DNA of 64,000 bases from Microbacteriaceae bacterium PS02333 (GTDB lineage: Bacteria; Actinomycetota; Actinomycetes; Actinomycetales; Microbacteriaceae). The stretch covers positions 1 through 64,000 of the forward strand of contig JASCOI010000008.1 in the NCBI GenBank assembly GCA_029959665.1. Reading direction: 5' to 3'. The position numbers were made by a program, and so were the translations under genes. Below, one piece after another: positions 9,178-16,595 of this stretch; positions within the stretch are counted from its first letter, which is position 1, and each line of letters opens with the position of its first letter. Under the pieces are notes generated by a model. It did not search any database and was not told where the DNA came from. It worked only from the letters and a program-made list of their open reading frames with translations.

Positions 9178-9555
9178 GTGCACATCAATCGGCTTGACCA
9201 TCTCGTTCTCACCGTCGCTGATGTCGAGCGGTCCGTCGAGTTCTACGTGGGGATTCTCGGGATGACAAAGCAAGAGTTCGACGGCCGAGTCGCGCTGCAT
9301 TTCGGGACGACGAAGATCAATCTGCACCCCAGCGCACACCCAGTTCAGCCGCACGCCGAGCGACCGACGCCCGGGAGTGGCGACCTCTGCTTGATTGTCG
9401 ACGAAGACTTGAACGAAATCCGGGCGCAACTTGCTGCAGCAAATGTTCCTATTGAGATCGGCCCCGCCGACCGAAGCGGAGCGATGGGCGACATCAAAAG
9501 TGTGTACATTCGCGATCCTGACCAGAACCTGATTGAGCTGTCCAGCTACAAGTAA
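9178..9555 (+). CDS. Small VOC-family protein
   Basis: 125 aa. One glyoxalase-fold domain: INRLDHLVLTVADVERSVEF at the start, a second metal-ligand segment GDLCLIVDEDLNEIRAQL, and the closing VYIRDPDQNLIELSSY with the conserved Glu. It resembles the many short FosX/glyoxalase-like VOC proteins. GTG start; it follows the regulator by 27 bp and may be co-transcribed. Substrate unknown. Confidence 0.78.
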   Translation: MHINRLDHLVLTVADVERSVEFYVGILGMTKQEFDGRVALHFGTTKINLHPSAHPVQPHAERPTPGSGDLCLIVDEDLNEIRAQLAAANVPIEIGPADRSGAMGDIKSVYIRDPDQNLIELSSYK

Positions 9556-9692
9556 AAACCTGCAGCACCTACCGTCATTGTGGTCCGTTGAGGCGAGAGA
9601 TGCGAACCGCTGATGTTTCGCTCGAGATGTCTCGCGCCGCGCGCCACCGAGCACGTCCATCGTCAGCCGTAGACGACTGGACTGCCGCCGGG

Positions 9693-10007
9693 ATGCACAG
9701 CATCGCTGGGATGGACGGCTACACCGCTAGCAAGCACGCAGTGCGAGGATTCACGAAGTCGGCTGCGCTGGAACTCGCCGGGCAGGGGGTGCCGGTGAAC
9801 TCTGTTCATTTCGAGGATGTCGACATGCCCGTGACACAGATGGCCGCAATACCCCACTTCTGTATTGACGACCGCCTGCTCACTCGTGCAGCAGACCTGT
9901 CTGAGATTTCTGCGCTGATCGTGTATCTCATCGGCTATGAGCTGTTCTTCTCAACCGTAGCCGAATTCATCGCAGACGGCGGGATCACAGCAGGAGCCTT
10001 CTGCTGA
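9693..10007 (+). pseudogene. C-terminal remnant of a short-chain dehydrogenase/reductase
   Basis: The frame carries the catalytic YxxxK of SDR enzymes (GYTASKHAVRGFTKSAALEL), then the family blocks VPVNSVHFEDVDMPVTQM and VAEFIADGGITAGA near the C-terminus. The N-terminal Rossmann half with the glycine-rich NAD(P) motif and catalytic Ser is absent; sequence upstream in all frames does not supply it. Substitutions such as HFED for the usual HPG suggest decay. Best read as a truncated pseudogene, possibly from the neighbouring catabolic cluster. Confidence 0.75.
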
Positions 10008-10443
10008 CACCCCAAGGCACTAACGGAGCAGCAGCTTCAGCCGGACGCGCGTGCCTCCGCCACCATCGCACGCGGCTCTGCCGATTCGATGGCGCTGCTT
10101 TCTGCACGGCTGCCGCTTCACGTCGAGCGGCAGCCATGCAATTGTGGTCGGCAGCCTGGCGGTTGCGACGTTGGCGCTCCGATTCGAGCGGCTGGCACAA
10201 CGCTGCGATTGTCCGCCGATGCTCATCCGACTCGATCAACGCACCGATCGCGTTAGCGTGCCATGGGTGAGTCAATCGGAACGTCCTTCGCTCCATCCCA
10301 AGAGAAAGCTTGCATTGACAGTAGGATGGCGAGTGGTCGCGGTTGTCATTAGTGACGGCTTCGCGCGGTACTCAGCTAAAGCGCACTGAAACGCTTTACT
10401 CAGCATTGCTTCCTCGTCTTGGCCGTGATGAGGAAAAATGTGC
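10008..10443. other. Gene-free spacer
   Basis: Frames are open on both strands but none resembles a known protein or has a convincing ribosome site. The only structure noticed is a 6-bp stem AAAGCG / CGCTTT at 10378-10397, just downstream of the enolase-like gene, which could be a weak terminator for that operon. This spacer borders the truncated SDR gene and may be deletion debris. Confidence 0.5.
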
Positions 10444-11715
10444 CTAGAAGCGAACTGCTGATGCGAGGTTTGCGAAGCCGGTAGCGTTTAGATCATCAGC
10501 GGCGCGCATGAGGAAGTTAAGTTTCTCGATTCGCTCGCCCGAACGGGGAGCACCATTCTTCTGGAACGGTACTTGCAGGCCGACCGACAGGTCCATGACA
10601 ATGTCGTCGATTACGCCGCCAGATCGCCCAGACGGAGTACTGAACAGACCAGCGGCTGACGCGACAGCGTGCGTCTCCAACGCTTCCGTGATGGTTCCTA
10701 CCTGATTCGGTTTCAAGATGAAGCCGTCGACCGCTTCCGTGGTGATCGCGCGCTCGAGACGTTGCCTATTCGTCACGATCAGATCGTCCCCAAGGATGAG
10801 CGTTCTCGGAAGCTGTTGTACAGCGGCGCTAAATCCGGCCCAATCGTCTTCGTCGAGCAAATCCTCGATGAATAGCAGGTTGAACTCTTCCGTCAATTCG
10901 CGAGCGTAGTCGATCAGCTGCTGTGACGTGACCCGCTCGCCGTGGAGGAGGTAGGTGTTCGATTCGCGGTCATACATCTCGCTTGACGCGCAGTCGAGAG
11001 CGAAGCAGACTTTGTCCGCATACCCGAGATCATGAGCTGCGCGCCGCATCAGCTCGAGTACCATCGCCGGATCATCGCTCGGCGCGACGTACCCGTACGA
11101 TTTCGCCACGCCGGGTCGGGATCCTGAGTGCTTCTCGAGAACGTCGCCCAGGTGCTCGAACAGCGTTACGCCAATCTCGACCGCCTCGGCGATGCCTTCA
11201 GCTCCATAGGGAAGGGCGATGAACTCGTTGAAGGGCTGAACAGAGTGGGCGAGCTGACCGCCGTTGACCATGTTGAACCCCGGCACCGGAACACTGGTCA
11301 GGGGCCGGCTAGCAATACGCCGATACACCGGTTCGTTTGCGGATGCCGCCGCCGCACGAAGAACAGCGATGGACGTCGAGTAGATAGCATTCCCACCAAG
11401 TCGGCTCTTATCGTCCGTTCCATCGAGGTCGATCATCCGCCTGTCGACGCGTTCCAGATCGTCAACGTCCATGCCGATCAGTGCGGGCGCAATGATGTCG
11501 CGAACATGCGCCGCCGCCCTATGAACGCTCATGCCGCCATAGGATTGCGGATCGCCGTCGCGTAGAACCTGAACCTCGTGGATACCCACCGTCTGGCCAG
11601 TGGGAGCAGCCCCGCGGCCGCATCGCCCTTCAGAGGTCCAGACCTCAACCTCAACCATCGGACGAGCCTTGCAGTCAAGAACCTGCCGAGCGTTGATGCT
11701 GCTAATAGTTGACAC
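10444..11715 (-). CDS. Divergent enolase-family protein with altered catalytic residues
   Basis: 423 aa, normal enolase length, read from GTG (STISSINARQVLDCKARP) 7 nt after the upstream kinase stop. The fold is clearly enolase: ALDCASSEMYD (Asp241) and LFIEDLLDEDDW (Glu284) are metal ligands, ILGDDLIVTN supplies the third, and ILKPNQVGT keeps the base Lys335. My alignment, however, puts Leu155 (NGGQLAHS) where enolase has the active-site His, and Tyr207 (KSYGYVAPS) where it has the catalytic Glu of GDEGGFAP. The RSG of the SHRSGE loop survives but the loop is changed. Normal 2-phosphoglycerate dehydration is therefore doubtful. It probably acts on a related phosphorylated hydroxy acid made by the adjacent kinase (inference). 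Confidence 0.88.
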   Translation of the reverse strand: MSTISSINARQVLDCKARPMVEVEVWTSEGRCGRGAAPTGQTVGIHEVQVLRDGDPQSYGGMSVHRAAAHVRDIIAPALIGMDVDDLERVDRRMIDLDGTDDKSRLGGNAIYSTSIAVLRAAAASANEPVYRRIASRPLTSVPVPGFNMVNGGQLAHSVQPFNEFIALPYGAEGIAEAVEIGVTLFEHLGDVLEKHSGSRPGVAKSYGYVAPSDDPAMVLELMRRAAHDLGYADKVCFALDCASSEMYDRESNTYLLHGERVTSQQLIDYARELTEEFNLLFIEDLLDEDDWAGFSAAVQQLPRTLILGDDLIVTNRQRLERAITTEAVDGFILKPNQVGTITEALETHAVASAAGLFSTPSGRSGGVIDDIVMDLSVGLQVPFQKNGAPRSGERIEKLNFLMRAADDLNATGFANLASAVRF

Positions 11716-11722
11716 GTTGAGC

Positions 11723-13135
11723 CTATTCGTCAGTCGTGTCGGACACCGCCGGCACATACAGAATGTTGAGGTCGCAAAGGTTTGTTCCGGTGTTGCCGGT
11801 AATAACGGCGTCGCCAATGCTTGTGAGTGCTTCGTGGGACGCGTGCGCTCGAAGCAGCTGGCGAAGATCGACGCCAGCGTCCCGAGCGCGGGCCAGGGAA
11901 GTGGAATCTGTGAGGCCGCCGGCGGCGGGGGACGTCCCGTCGGTCCCCTCGGAGTCCATGGCGTAGACGCACGCCCCCGGGATCGATGACGCTGAAAGTG
12001 CGAACGCGAGGGCCAACTCCGTGGACGGACCCCCGTGGCCGGAGATGCTGCCGTCGTCCGTGATGGTGGTAACCGTCTCGCCAGCACTCACCAGGACACA
12101 AGGCGCAGCGAAGGGGCGCCCGTTGGCCTGCACCTCGCGTGCGACAGCCGCCAAGAACGTCCCGGCGTCGCGACTCTCACCTTCGAGGAAGGTGCTGAGG
12201 ACCACTGCGTTCACACCCTCGTCGCTGGCCGCATCCACAGCCGCCCTTGCGATGTCGGGCAGGGTATTGATGACGAAGTAAGTGGCGCCCGGCAGTGCTT
12301 TCGGCGTCTCGAGCTGGGGACCAGCGTTCTGCAGATAGGCGACGACACTCGGTGGAAGGCGGGTCGCGAGATCAAAATCGATGATCGTCTGGCGAGCGTC
12401 CTCAAACGTGGTCGGGTCCGGCCCGATCGGAGTTGCGGTGTAATCGCGCACCGGGATTGCGATATCCGCTGTCGAGGCCTTCCCGACGGCGTCGGAGATG
12501 CCGATGCCAATCAATTCCGCACCAACTCCCAGAATGCGCTGAGCGAGCCGACCACCGTTCGTCCGGGAGATGTGTCTGCGAACGGCGTTGATCGCGCGGA
12601 TATCAGCTCCCGACTTGAGCAGCACATCCGTCGCGGCTGCTTCGTCGGCAACGCTGACCTCCGGTACCGGGCAGTTCATCAGTGCAGAACTTCCGCCGCT
12701 CATTACCGCAATGAAGAGGTCATCTGGTCCCGCCCCGTCGACGAGCTCGAGGATTTCCTGCGTTGCAGCCGCACCCGCGGCGTTCGGAAGTGGATGCCCG
12801 CCGACATGCACCTCGGTTCGTTCGAACCCGTCCTCCGGCTCAGCGATCTTCACGATGGCAATCCCTCGAGTGAGCCATTCGCCAAGTACATGTTCGATTG
12901 CGAGAGCCATCGCGTTACAGGCTTTACCGGCCCCGAGCAGGTACACGTGGCGCTTGCTGCTAAGGTCCCAGGACGCCGTACCGATCCAAAGGATCGGCCC
13001 TTCCATGCGGGCGATGGCGCTGATCCGCTTGTATCCGTCGACTCGGTCTAGGGCGCCCTCAACGATGTTCAACACAAATCGGCGCGACTCGTGAACCCCA
13101 TGCGCAAGGAGTTGTTCGGTATTCTTGATCTTCAT
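11723..13135 (-). CDS. Glycerate 2-kinase-like protein (DUF4147 + MOFRL)
   Basis: 470 aa. The N-terminal DUF4147 domain includes VYLLGAGKACNAMALAIE, GGHPLPNAAG and the strong family motif FIAVMSGGSSALMNCP. The C-terminal MOFRL domain includes PCVLVSAGETVTTI, SGHGGPSTELALAFAL and AMDSEGTDGTSPAAGG. Family members transfer ATP phosphate to the 2-hydroxyl of D-glycerate. The ATG overlaps the upstream gene's TGA (ATGA) and the enolase-like gene follows after 7 nt, so the three proteins are made together. Either glycerate or an analogue with a 2-hydroxy-carboxylate is the likely substrate. Confidence 0.9.
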   Translation of the reverse strand: MKIKNTEQLLAHGVHESRRFVLNIVEGALDRVDGYKRISAIARMEGPILWIGTASWDLSSKRHVYLLGAGKACNAMALAIEHVLGEWLTRGIAIVKIAEPEDGFERTEVHVGGHPLPNAAGAAATQEILELVDGAGPDDLFIAVMSGGSSALMNCPVPEVSVADEAAATDVLLKSGADIRAINAVRRHISRTNGGRLAQRILGVGAELIGIGISDAVGKASTADIAIPVRDYTATPIGPDPTTFEDARQTIIDFDLATRLPPSVVAYLQNAGPQLETPKALPGATYFVINTLPDIARAAVDAASDEGVNAVVLSTFLEGESRDAGTFLAAVAREVQANGRPFAAPCVLVSAGETVTTITDDGSISGHGGPSTELALAFALSASSIPGACVYAMDSEGTDGTSPAAGGLTDSTSLARARDAGVDLRQLLRAHASHEALTSIGDAVITGNTGTNLCDLNILYVPAVSDTTDE

Positions 13136-14262
13136 GCTTCGCGTCCTTCGATAGGGTCGACATCGCCCCAAAAGTCGAGGTCAGATCCACGGTTCTCGAT
13201 CTTTGCTCGTTTGAGGAGTTCGAAAGCCCAAGCGACGTCGAGAACTGCCATCCCGCAGGCGATGAATATCGTCCGACCCGCCGCTGTTCGCTTTGATCGA
13301 TCCTCCATGACTGAGGGCAGGTCCGTGGAGTGAGCAAGTGCCGGAAGCCTCCCGGCATCGATGAGTCGATAGAGCGGACCGCCCATCATCGACGAGTACG
13401 CGGCATCAGGGTTGGGTGTCCTGCTAGCGTCTTCCATGTATGCCTGATGCAACGGAATGCTGTCGAAGATCACCCGACTGTCCGTCCAGAGGTCATCATC
13501 TGCTTCCATTGGGCCGCTGAGGAGGATCACGGCAGTGTCGGCGAACCACGACGACTCCACCTTCAGAGGAGCCGTTCGGGAGGCCGCGACCGTGACCACG
13601 TCGGCACCAGCGACGCACTTTTCGACGTCGTCGGCTACCGTCACCGTCACGTCGTAACTGTTCCGAAGCCACCGGGCGAAAGTTTCTGCCTTGTCACGGC
13701 TGCGATTGACGCATGTGACGTGCGTCAGTGTCGGCAGCTGACTCAGCAGCGCCCGCACCGCGGACCGATTGATCGTGCCGCAACCGATGACGGCGAGCGT
13801 TTGCGGGGGCTCGGGAATGAGATAGCGTGCCGCAACCCCCGGCACGGCCCCAGTGCGTGTCGCGCTGAGGGTGTTTGCGGCCATCAATGCGAGCGGTGCG
13901 CCGGTGTCTTTGTCATTGAGCATCACCGTCAGAATCGATCGGGGCAATCCAGATTCAGGATTTGCAGCGTTCGACCCGTACCACTTCAAACCTGTGACGT
14001 TGAACCGGCCGCCGAGGTATGCGGGCATAGCCACGACGCGGCGGTCTGGTCCCGCTAAGGGCATGTTGCGATGTGGGGAAGTTGCGGGAAACGACAGGCC
14101 CATGCCGTGGTTCGCGCCATTCGCTCCGCCCATCAGATAGTCCCCTTTGCCCAGGAGGCGAAAAACTTCGTCGGAGACGTCGACGCAACCGGCGACGTCG
14201 TCGGCGCCGAGGGCGCGCATATCGGCTTCATTGAGGAAGCGCATCGTGGGCTTGCTGCTCAC
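13132..14262 (-). CDS. Ornithine cyclodeaminase/mu-crystallin family protein, tyramine-oxidase-subunit-B-like
   Basis: 376 aa from a GTG, or 370 aa from the ATG at 14244 (MRFLNEADM); relatives usually have a few residues before MRFL, so I prefer the GTG. Features are AMPAYLGGRFNVTGLKWYGSN, TLSATRTGAVPGVAARYL and the Rossmann stretch TLAVIGCGTINRSAVRAL. The first and the C-terminal LDFWGDV match proteins I recall annotated as tyramine oxidase subunit B in Arthrobacter. Family enzymes reduce cyclic imines or deaminate amino acids with NAD(P). First gene of the operon with the kinase and enolase-like genes. The exact reaction is unknown. Confidence 0.85.
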   Translation of the reverse strand: MSSKPTMRFLNEADMRALGADDVAGCVDVSDEVFRLLGKGDYLMGGANGANHGMGLSFPATSPHRNMPLAGPDRRVVAMPAYLGGRFNVTGLKWYGSNAANPESGLPRSILTVMLNDKDTGAPLALMAANTLSATRTGAVPGVAARYLIPEPPQTLAVIGCGTINRSAVRALLSQLPTLTHVTCVNRSRDKAETFARWLRNSYDVTVTVADDVEKCVAGADVVTVAASRTAPLKVESSWFADTAVILLSGPMEADDDLWTDSRVIFDSIPLHQAYMEDASRTPNPDAAYSSMMGGPLYRLIDAGRLPALAHSTDLPSVMEDRSKRTAAGRTIFIACGMAVLDVAWAFELLKRAKIENRGSDLDFWGDVDPIEGREA

Positions 14263-14370
14263 AGTCGTCCGATCGGTTCGGGGTTCACTCCTGTCATCAT
14301 CTGGCGGCCCAACGTTCGGAACAAGCAACTAGAATCGACCGAATCAGTTCGATGGAAGCGAAGGTTTGGG
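14263..14370. promoter_or_regulatory. Divergent promoter between the enolase-like operon and its LysR gene
   Basis: This 108-bp spacer separates the minus-strand operon from the plus-strand LysR gene, the classic arrangement for LysR control. A separated inverted pair TTCGG...CCGAA spans about 14311-14341, compatible with a LysR recognition/activation region, though no clean T-N11-A box was pinned down. Confidence 0.5.
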
Positions 14371-15273
14371 ATGTTGAACCTCAACCGCCTTGCGTTGCTG
14401 CTCGAGTTGAGCCGGCGCTCCACGCTGCACGGCGTGGCAGCGGCGCTGTCCTACAGCCCGTCGACGGTCTCGCAGCAACTTCGGCTCCTAGAACGGGAAG
14501 TCGGTGCCCAGCTGATCGAGCGTGTCGGCCGAGGGCTCCGGCTAACGCGCCAAGGGGAGATCCTCGCGGAGCATGCGCAACGTATCCTGCTCGCGGTAGA
14601 TACGGCGCACGCCGAGGTGCTGCATATCGGTCAGTTCGCTGGCGGCACCGTCCGGCTGGCCACCTTTCAGACGGCGGCCCTGGAGCTGTTGCCTGAGCTT
14701 CTGGAACAGCTGAAGCTGACGGAGCCTGATCTCGACGTCGTTGTCGCCCACCTCGACCCGCACGGCATGATCGACGCTTTGCTTGCAAGAGACTTCGACG
14801 TCGTACTCGGCGAAGAGTATCCTGGCCAGGCGGCGGAGCGAGACGACGCGGTCGCGTCCGTAGATCTGCTGCACGACCCCCTGCTAGTCGTGACGCCTGA
14901 GAATAACGACGTCGCTTGGAGTCCACAGAGGTCGTCATCCTTTTCGGAAATGCCGTGGGTGATGGAACCGAAAGGTGCGGCAGGTCGCACGTGGGCCGAG
15001 AACGCCTGTCGAGAGCTCGGCTTCGAGCCGCGAGTTACGTTTGAGTCCCCAGACCTGCTCGTGCAGCTACGACTAGTCGAGCGCAACATCGCGTCGGCAA
15101 TTCTGCCGTCGTTGCTCGTCCGTTCAGCGGCAGACTCCGTCCGGAATCGGGCTGCGAAGACAACTCACTCGAGACGGATCTTCGCGGCTGTCCGAAAGGG
15201 GTCAGAGCACGACCCACGGGTAGCGGCGCTGATTGGGGCGCTTCAGGAGGTGACTCGCGGATTTAACGCTTGA
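14371..15273 (+). CDS. LysR-family transcriptional regulator
   Basis: 300 aa. The N-terminal winged helix reads LNRLALLLELSRRSTLHGVAA and YSPSTVSQQLRLLEREVG, followed by LIERVGRGLRLTRQGEIL. The rest is a periplasmic-binding-like effector domain starting at GTVRLATFQTAAL. It is transcribed away from the OCD/kinase/enolase-like operon and is the obvious candidate for its activator, with a pathway intermediate as inducer (inference). Length and domain order are normal. Confidence 0.92.
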   Translation: MLNLNRLALLLELSRRSTLHGVAAALSYSPSTVSQQLRLLEREVGAQLIERVGRGLRLTRQGEILAEHAQRILLAVDTAHAEVLHIGQFAGGTVRLATFQTAALELLPELLEQLKLTEPDLDVVVAHLDPHGMIDALLARDFDVVLGEEYPGQAAERDDAVASVDLLHDPLLVVTPENNDVAWSPQRSSSFSEMPWVMEPKGAAGRTWAENACRELGFEPRVTFESPDLLVQLRLVERNIASAILPSLLVRSAADSVRNRAAKTTHSRRIFAAVRKGSEHDPRVAALIGALQEVTRGFNA

Positions 15274-15339
15274 TGTGCGAAAGCAGCTTCGTCCAACGCT
15301 GGGCGAGCGAAGACCAAGTGCGGGCTTGGCGCGCACCTG

Positions 15340-15880
15340 TCCGATTAACTATCCGCTGTGCCTGATGCCCGTTGGGTCGAGGCAACGGGTGGCCAACGGC
15401 GAGATGGAGTGGCTGCCGAGGCCGGTGCGTAGTCGGTGGTGATTGTAGTGATGCAGCCATGTCGCGTAGGTCGCGGTCATGGCTGCATCACTGTCGCAGG
15501 TACGCGCCTAAGCGCATTCCGCTGCGAGGGTCCGGGTGAACCGCTCGACCTTCCCGTTCGTTCGCGGCCGGTAGGAACGTGTGGAGCGGTGCTTGGCATC
15601 GTCGTCGAGCGCGGCAGCGGACGCGCGAGACCGGTAGCAGGCGCCGTTATGCGTCATCTCGGCGCGAACCGTGACGCTTGCATCGGAGAAGAACGCATCA
15701 AGCGGTCGTGAGGAACGACTTCGTATCGATCGGGCTGCCCGGTGTCGGGCGGCCCCCTTCGCCGCGGTCGCGGGTGAGCGCTGGAACCGCTCAGCGGTGT
15801 GCCGGCACCACCAGCCGTCATCGACGATCAGCCGGGCAGGGCGTTCTCTACCAGTCGGAGTAATTGGAGCATTAGCGTGA
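15340..15880 (-). pseudogene. Internally deleted, stop-interrupted IS481-family transposase
   Basis: Reading the minus strand, an IS481 N-terminus (THANAPITPTGRERPARLI, then TAERFQRSPATAAKGAARH) is joined within one frame to the C-terminal integrase core (VRAEMTHNGACYRS, SYRPRTNGKVERFTRTLAAE) and tail (TWLHHYNHHRLRTGL). Most of the DDE core between them is missing, a TAG follows AAECA, and the start codon appears mutated to GTC. The piece is roughly half the normal gene. It lies between the LysR gene and the amine oxidase operon. Confidence 0.85.
15448..15491. repeat. 14-bp inverted duplication inside the IS481 remnant
   Basis: GTGATGCAGCCATG at 15448-15461 is repeated in perfect inverse at 15478-15491, with 16 bp between. 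The repeated piece covers codons for the conserved WLHH of the transposase, so one arm looks like a local inverted copy of the other made during decay. It could form a cruciform or RNA hairpin. Confidence 0.7.
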
Positions 15881-15980
15881 GTGACGAAAACCTCCGGTGA
15901 GGACGTGGTGTGTGGTAACCCGCGTCGTCCCGGAGGTCTTCGTTCACGTCACCCGTTCACAACGTCCCACGGAACTCCAG

Positions 15981-16595
15981 CTAGAGCATGGCGATGGCGG
16001 CGATTGTGACAGCCGCGCCCATGGTGAGCGCCTCGACGGCGGGAAGCAGTGGTGCCCGACGCCGAAGGGCAACGTGGACGATTCGGGCGGTGAGCGTTAG
16101 ATACCCGAGCGTGAGAGCGGCGGTCATGAGTTGCAAGCTCGAAACCGAACTGGCGTGGTGACCCGCCATTCCCATCGCCGTGGAAGACGGCGCGTGGAGC
16201 GCCATCGCCGCCATTAGCAAGAGCCCGAGCGCTGCATGCAGCCCGCCCAATCGTGTATGAAAAGACCGATTTTTCCGATCCTCCAGCGGACGCAAGTCCG
16301 TGCCGGCGGCAGACGAGCTGGGTTCACTGCCGACGTGTGTCTTCACCCCGGATTGCAATCGGTGCGCGGCCGCTACCGCGACCGCGAGCAGGGCGAGCAC
16401 CACGAACCAAAGCACACCGGGCAGCAGCGGGGGCGCAAACACCCCGTCAGCCATCGCGGCGACCATGACGACTGCGGCGACCATGTCGACTGCACGGCCG
16501 GGATGCAAAGCCCCGACCGTGCAGCATGCCCCCGCGGAAGCCGGAATGAGGGCGGCGAACCCGAGGGTGTCGATCACGTCAGTGTCCGTGGTCAT
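15981..16595 (-). CDS. Small integral membrane protein (DUF5134-like)
   Basis: 204 aa with about six hydrophobic segments, among them GFAALIPASAGACCTVGAL, FAPPLLPGVLWFVVLALLAV, LGLLLMAAMALHAPSSTAM and ALTMGAAVTIAAIAML, plus a hydrophilic loop near residues 85-110. It resembles the DUF5134 membrane proteins of actinobacteria; that match is tentative. Its ATG overlaps the copper amine oxidase stop by 17 bp, so the two are translated together. Histidines (HAPSSTAMGMAGHHASS) together with the His-rich tail of the oxidase make a role in copper handling or insertion conceivable. Confidence 0.7.
   Translation of the reverse strand: MTTDTDVIDTLGFAALIPASAGACCTVGALHPGRAVDMVAAVVMVAAMADGVFAPPLLPGVLWFVVLALLAVAVAAAHRLQSGVKTHVGSEPSSSAAGTDLRPLEDRKNRSFHTRLGGLHAALGLLLMAAMALHAPSSTAMGMAGHHASSVSSLQLMTAALTLGYLTLTARIVHVALRRRAPLLPAVEALTMGAAVTIAAIAML

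Noticed and set aside
11716-12087. N-terminal extension of the enolase-like reading frame to 547 aa
   Set aside because: The extra residues are out-of-frame translation of the kinase gene; homology begins at the GTG at 11715, right after the kinase stop.
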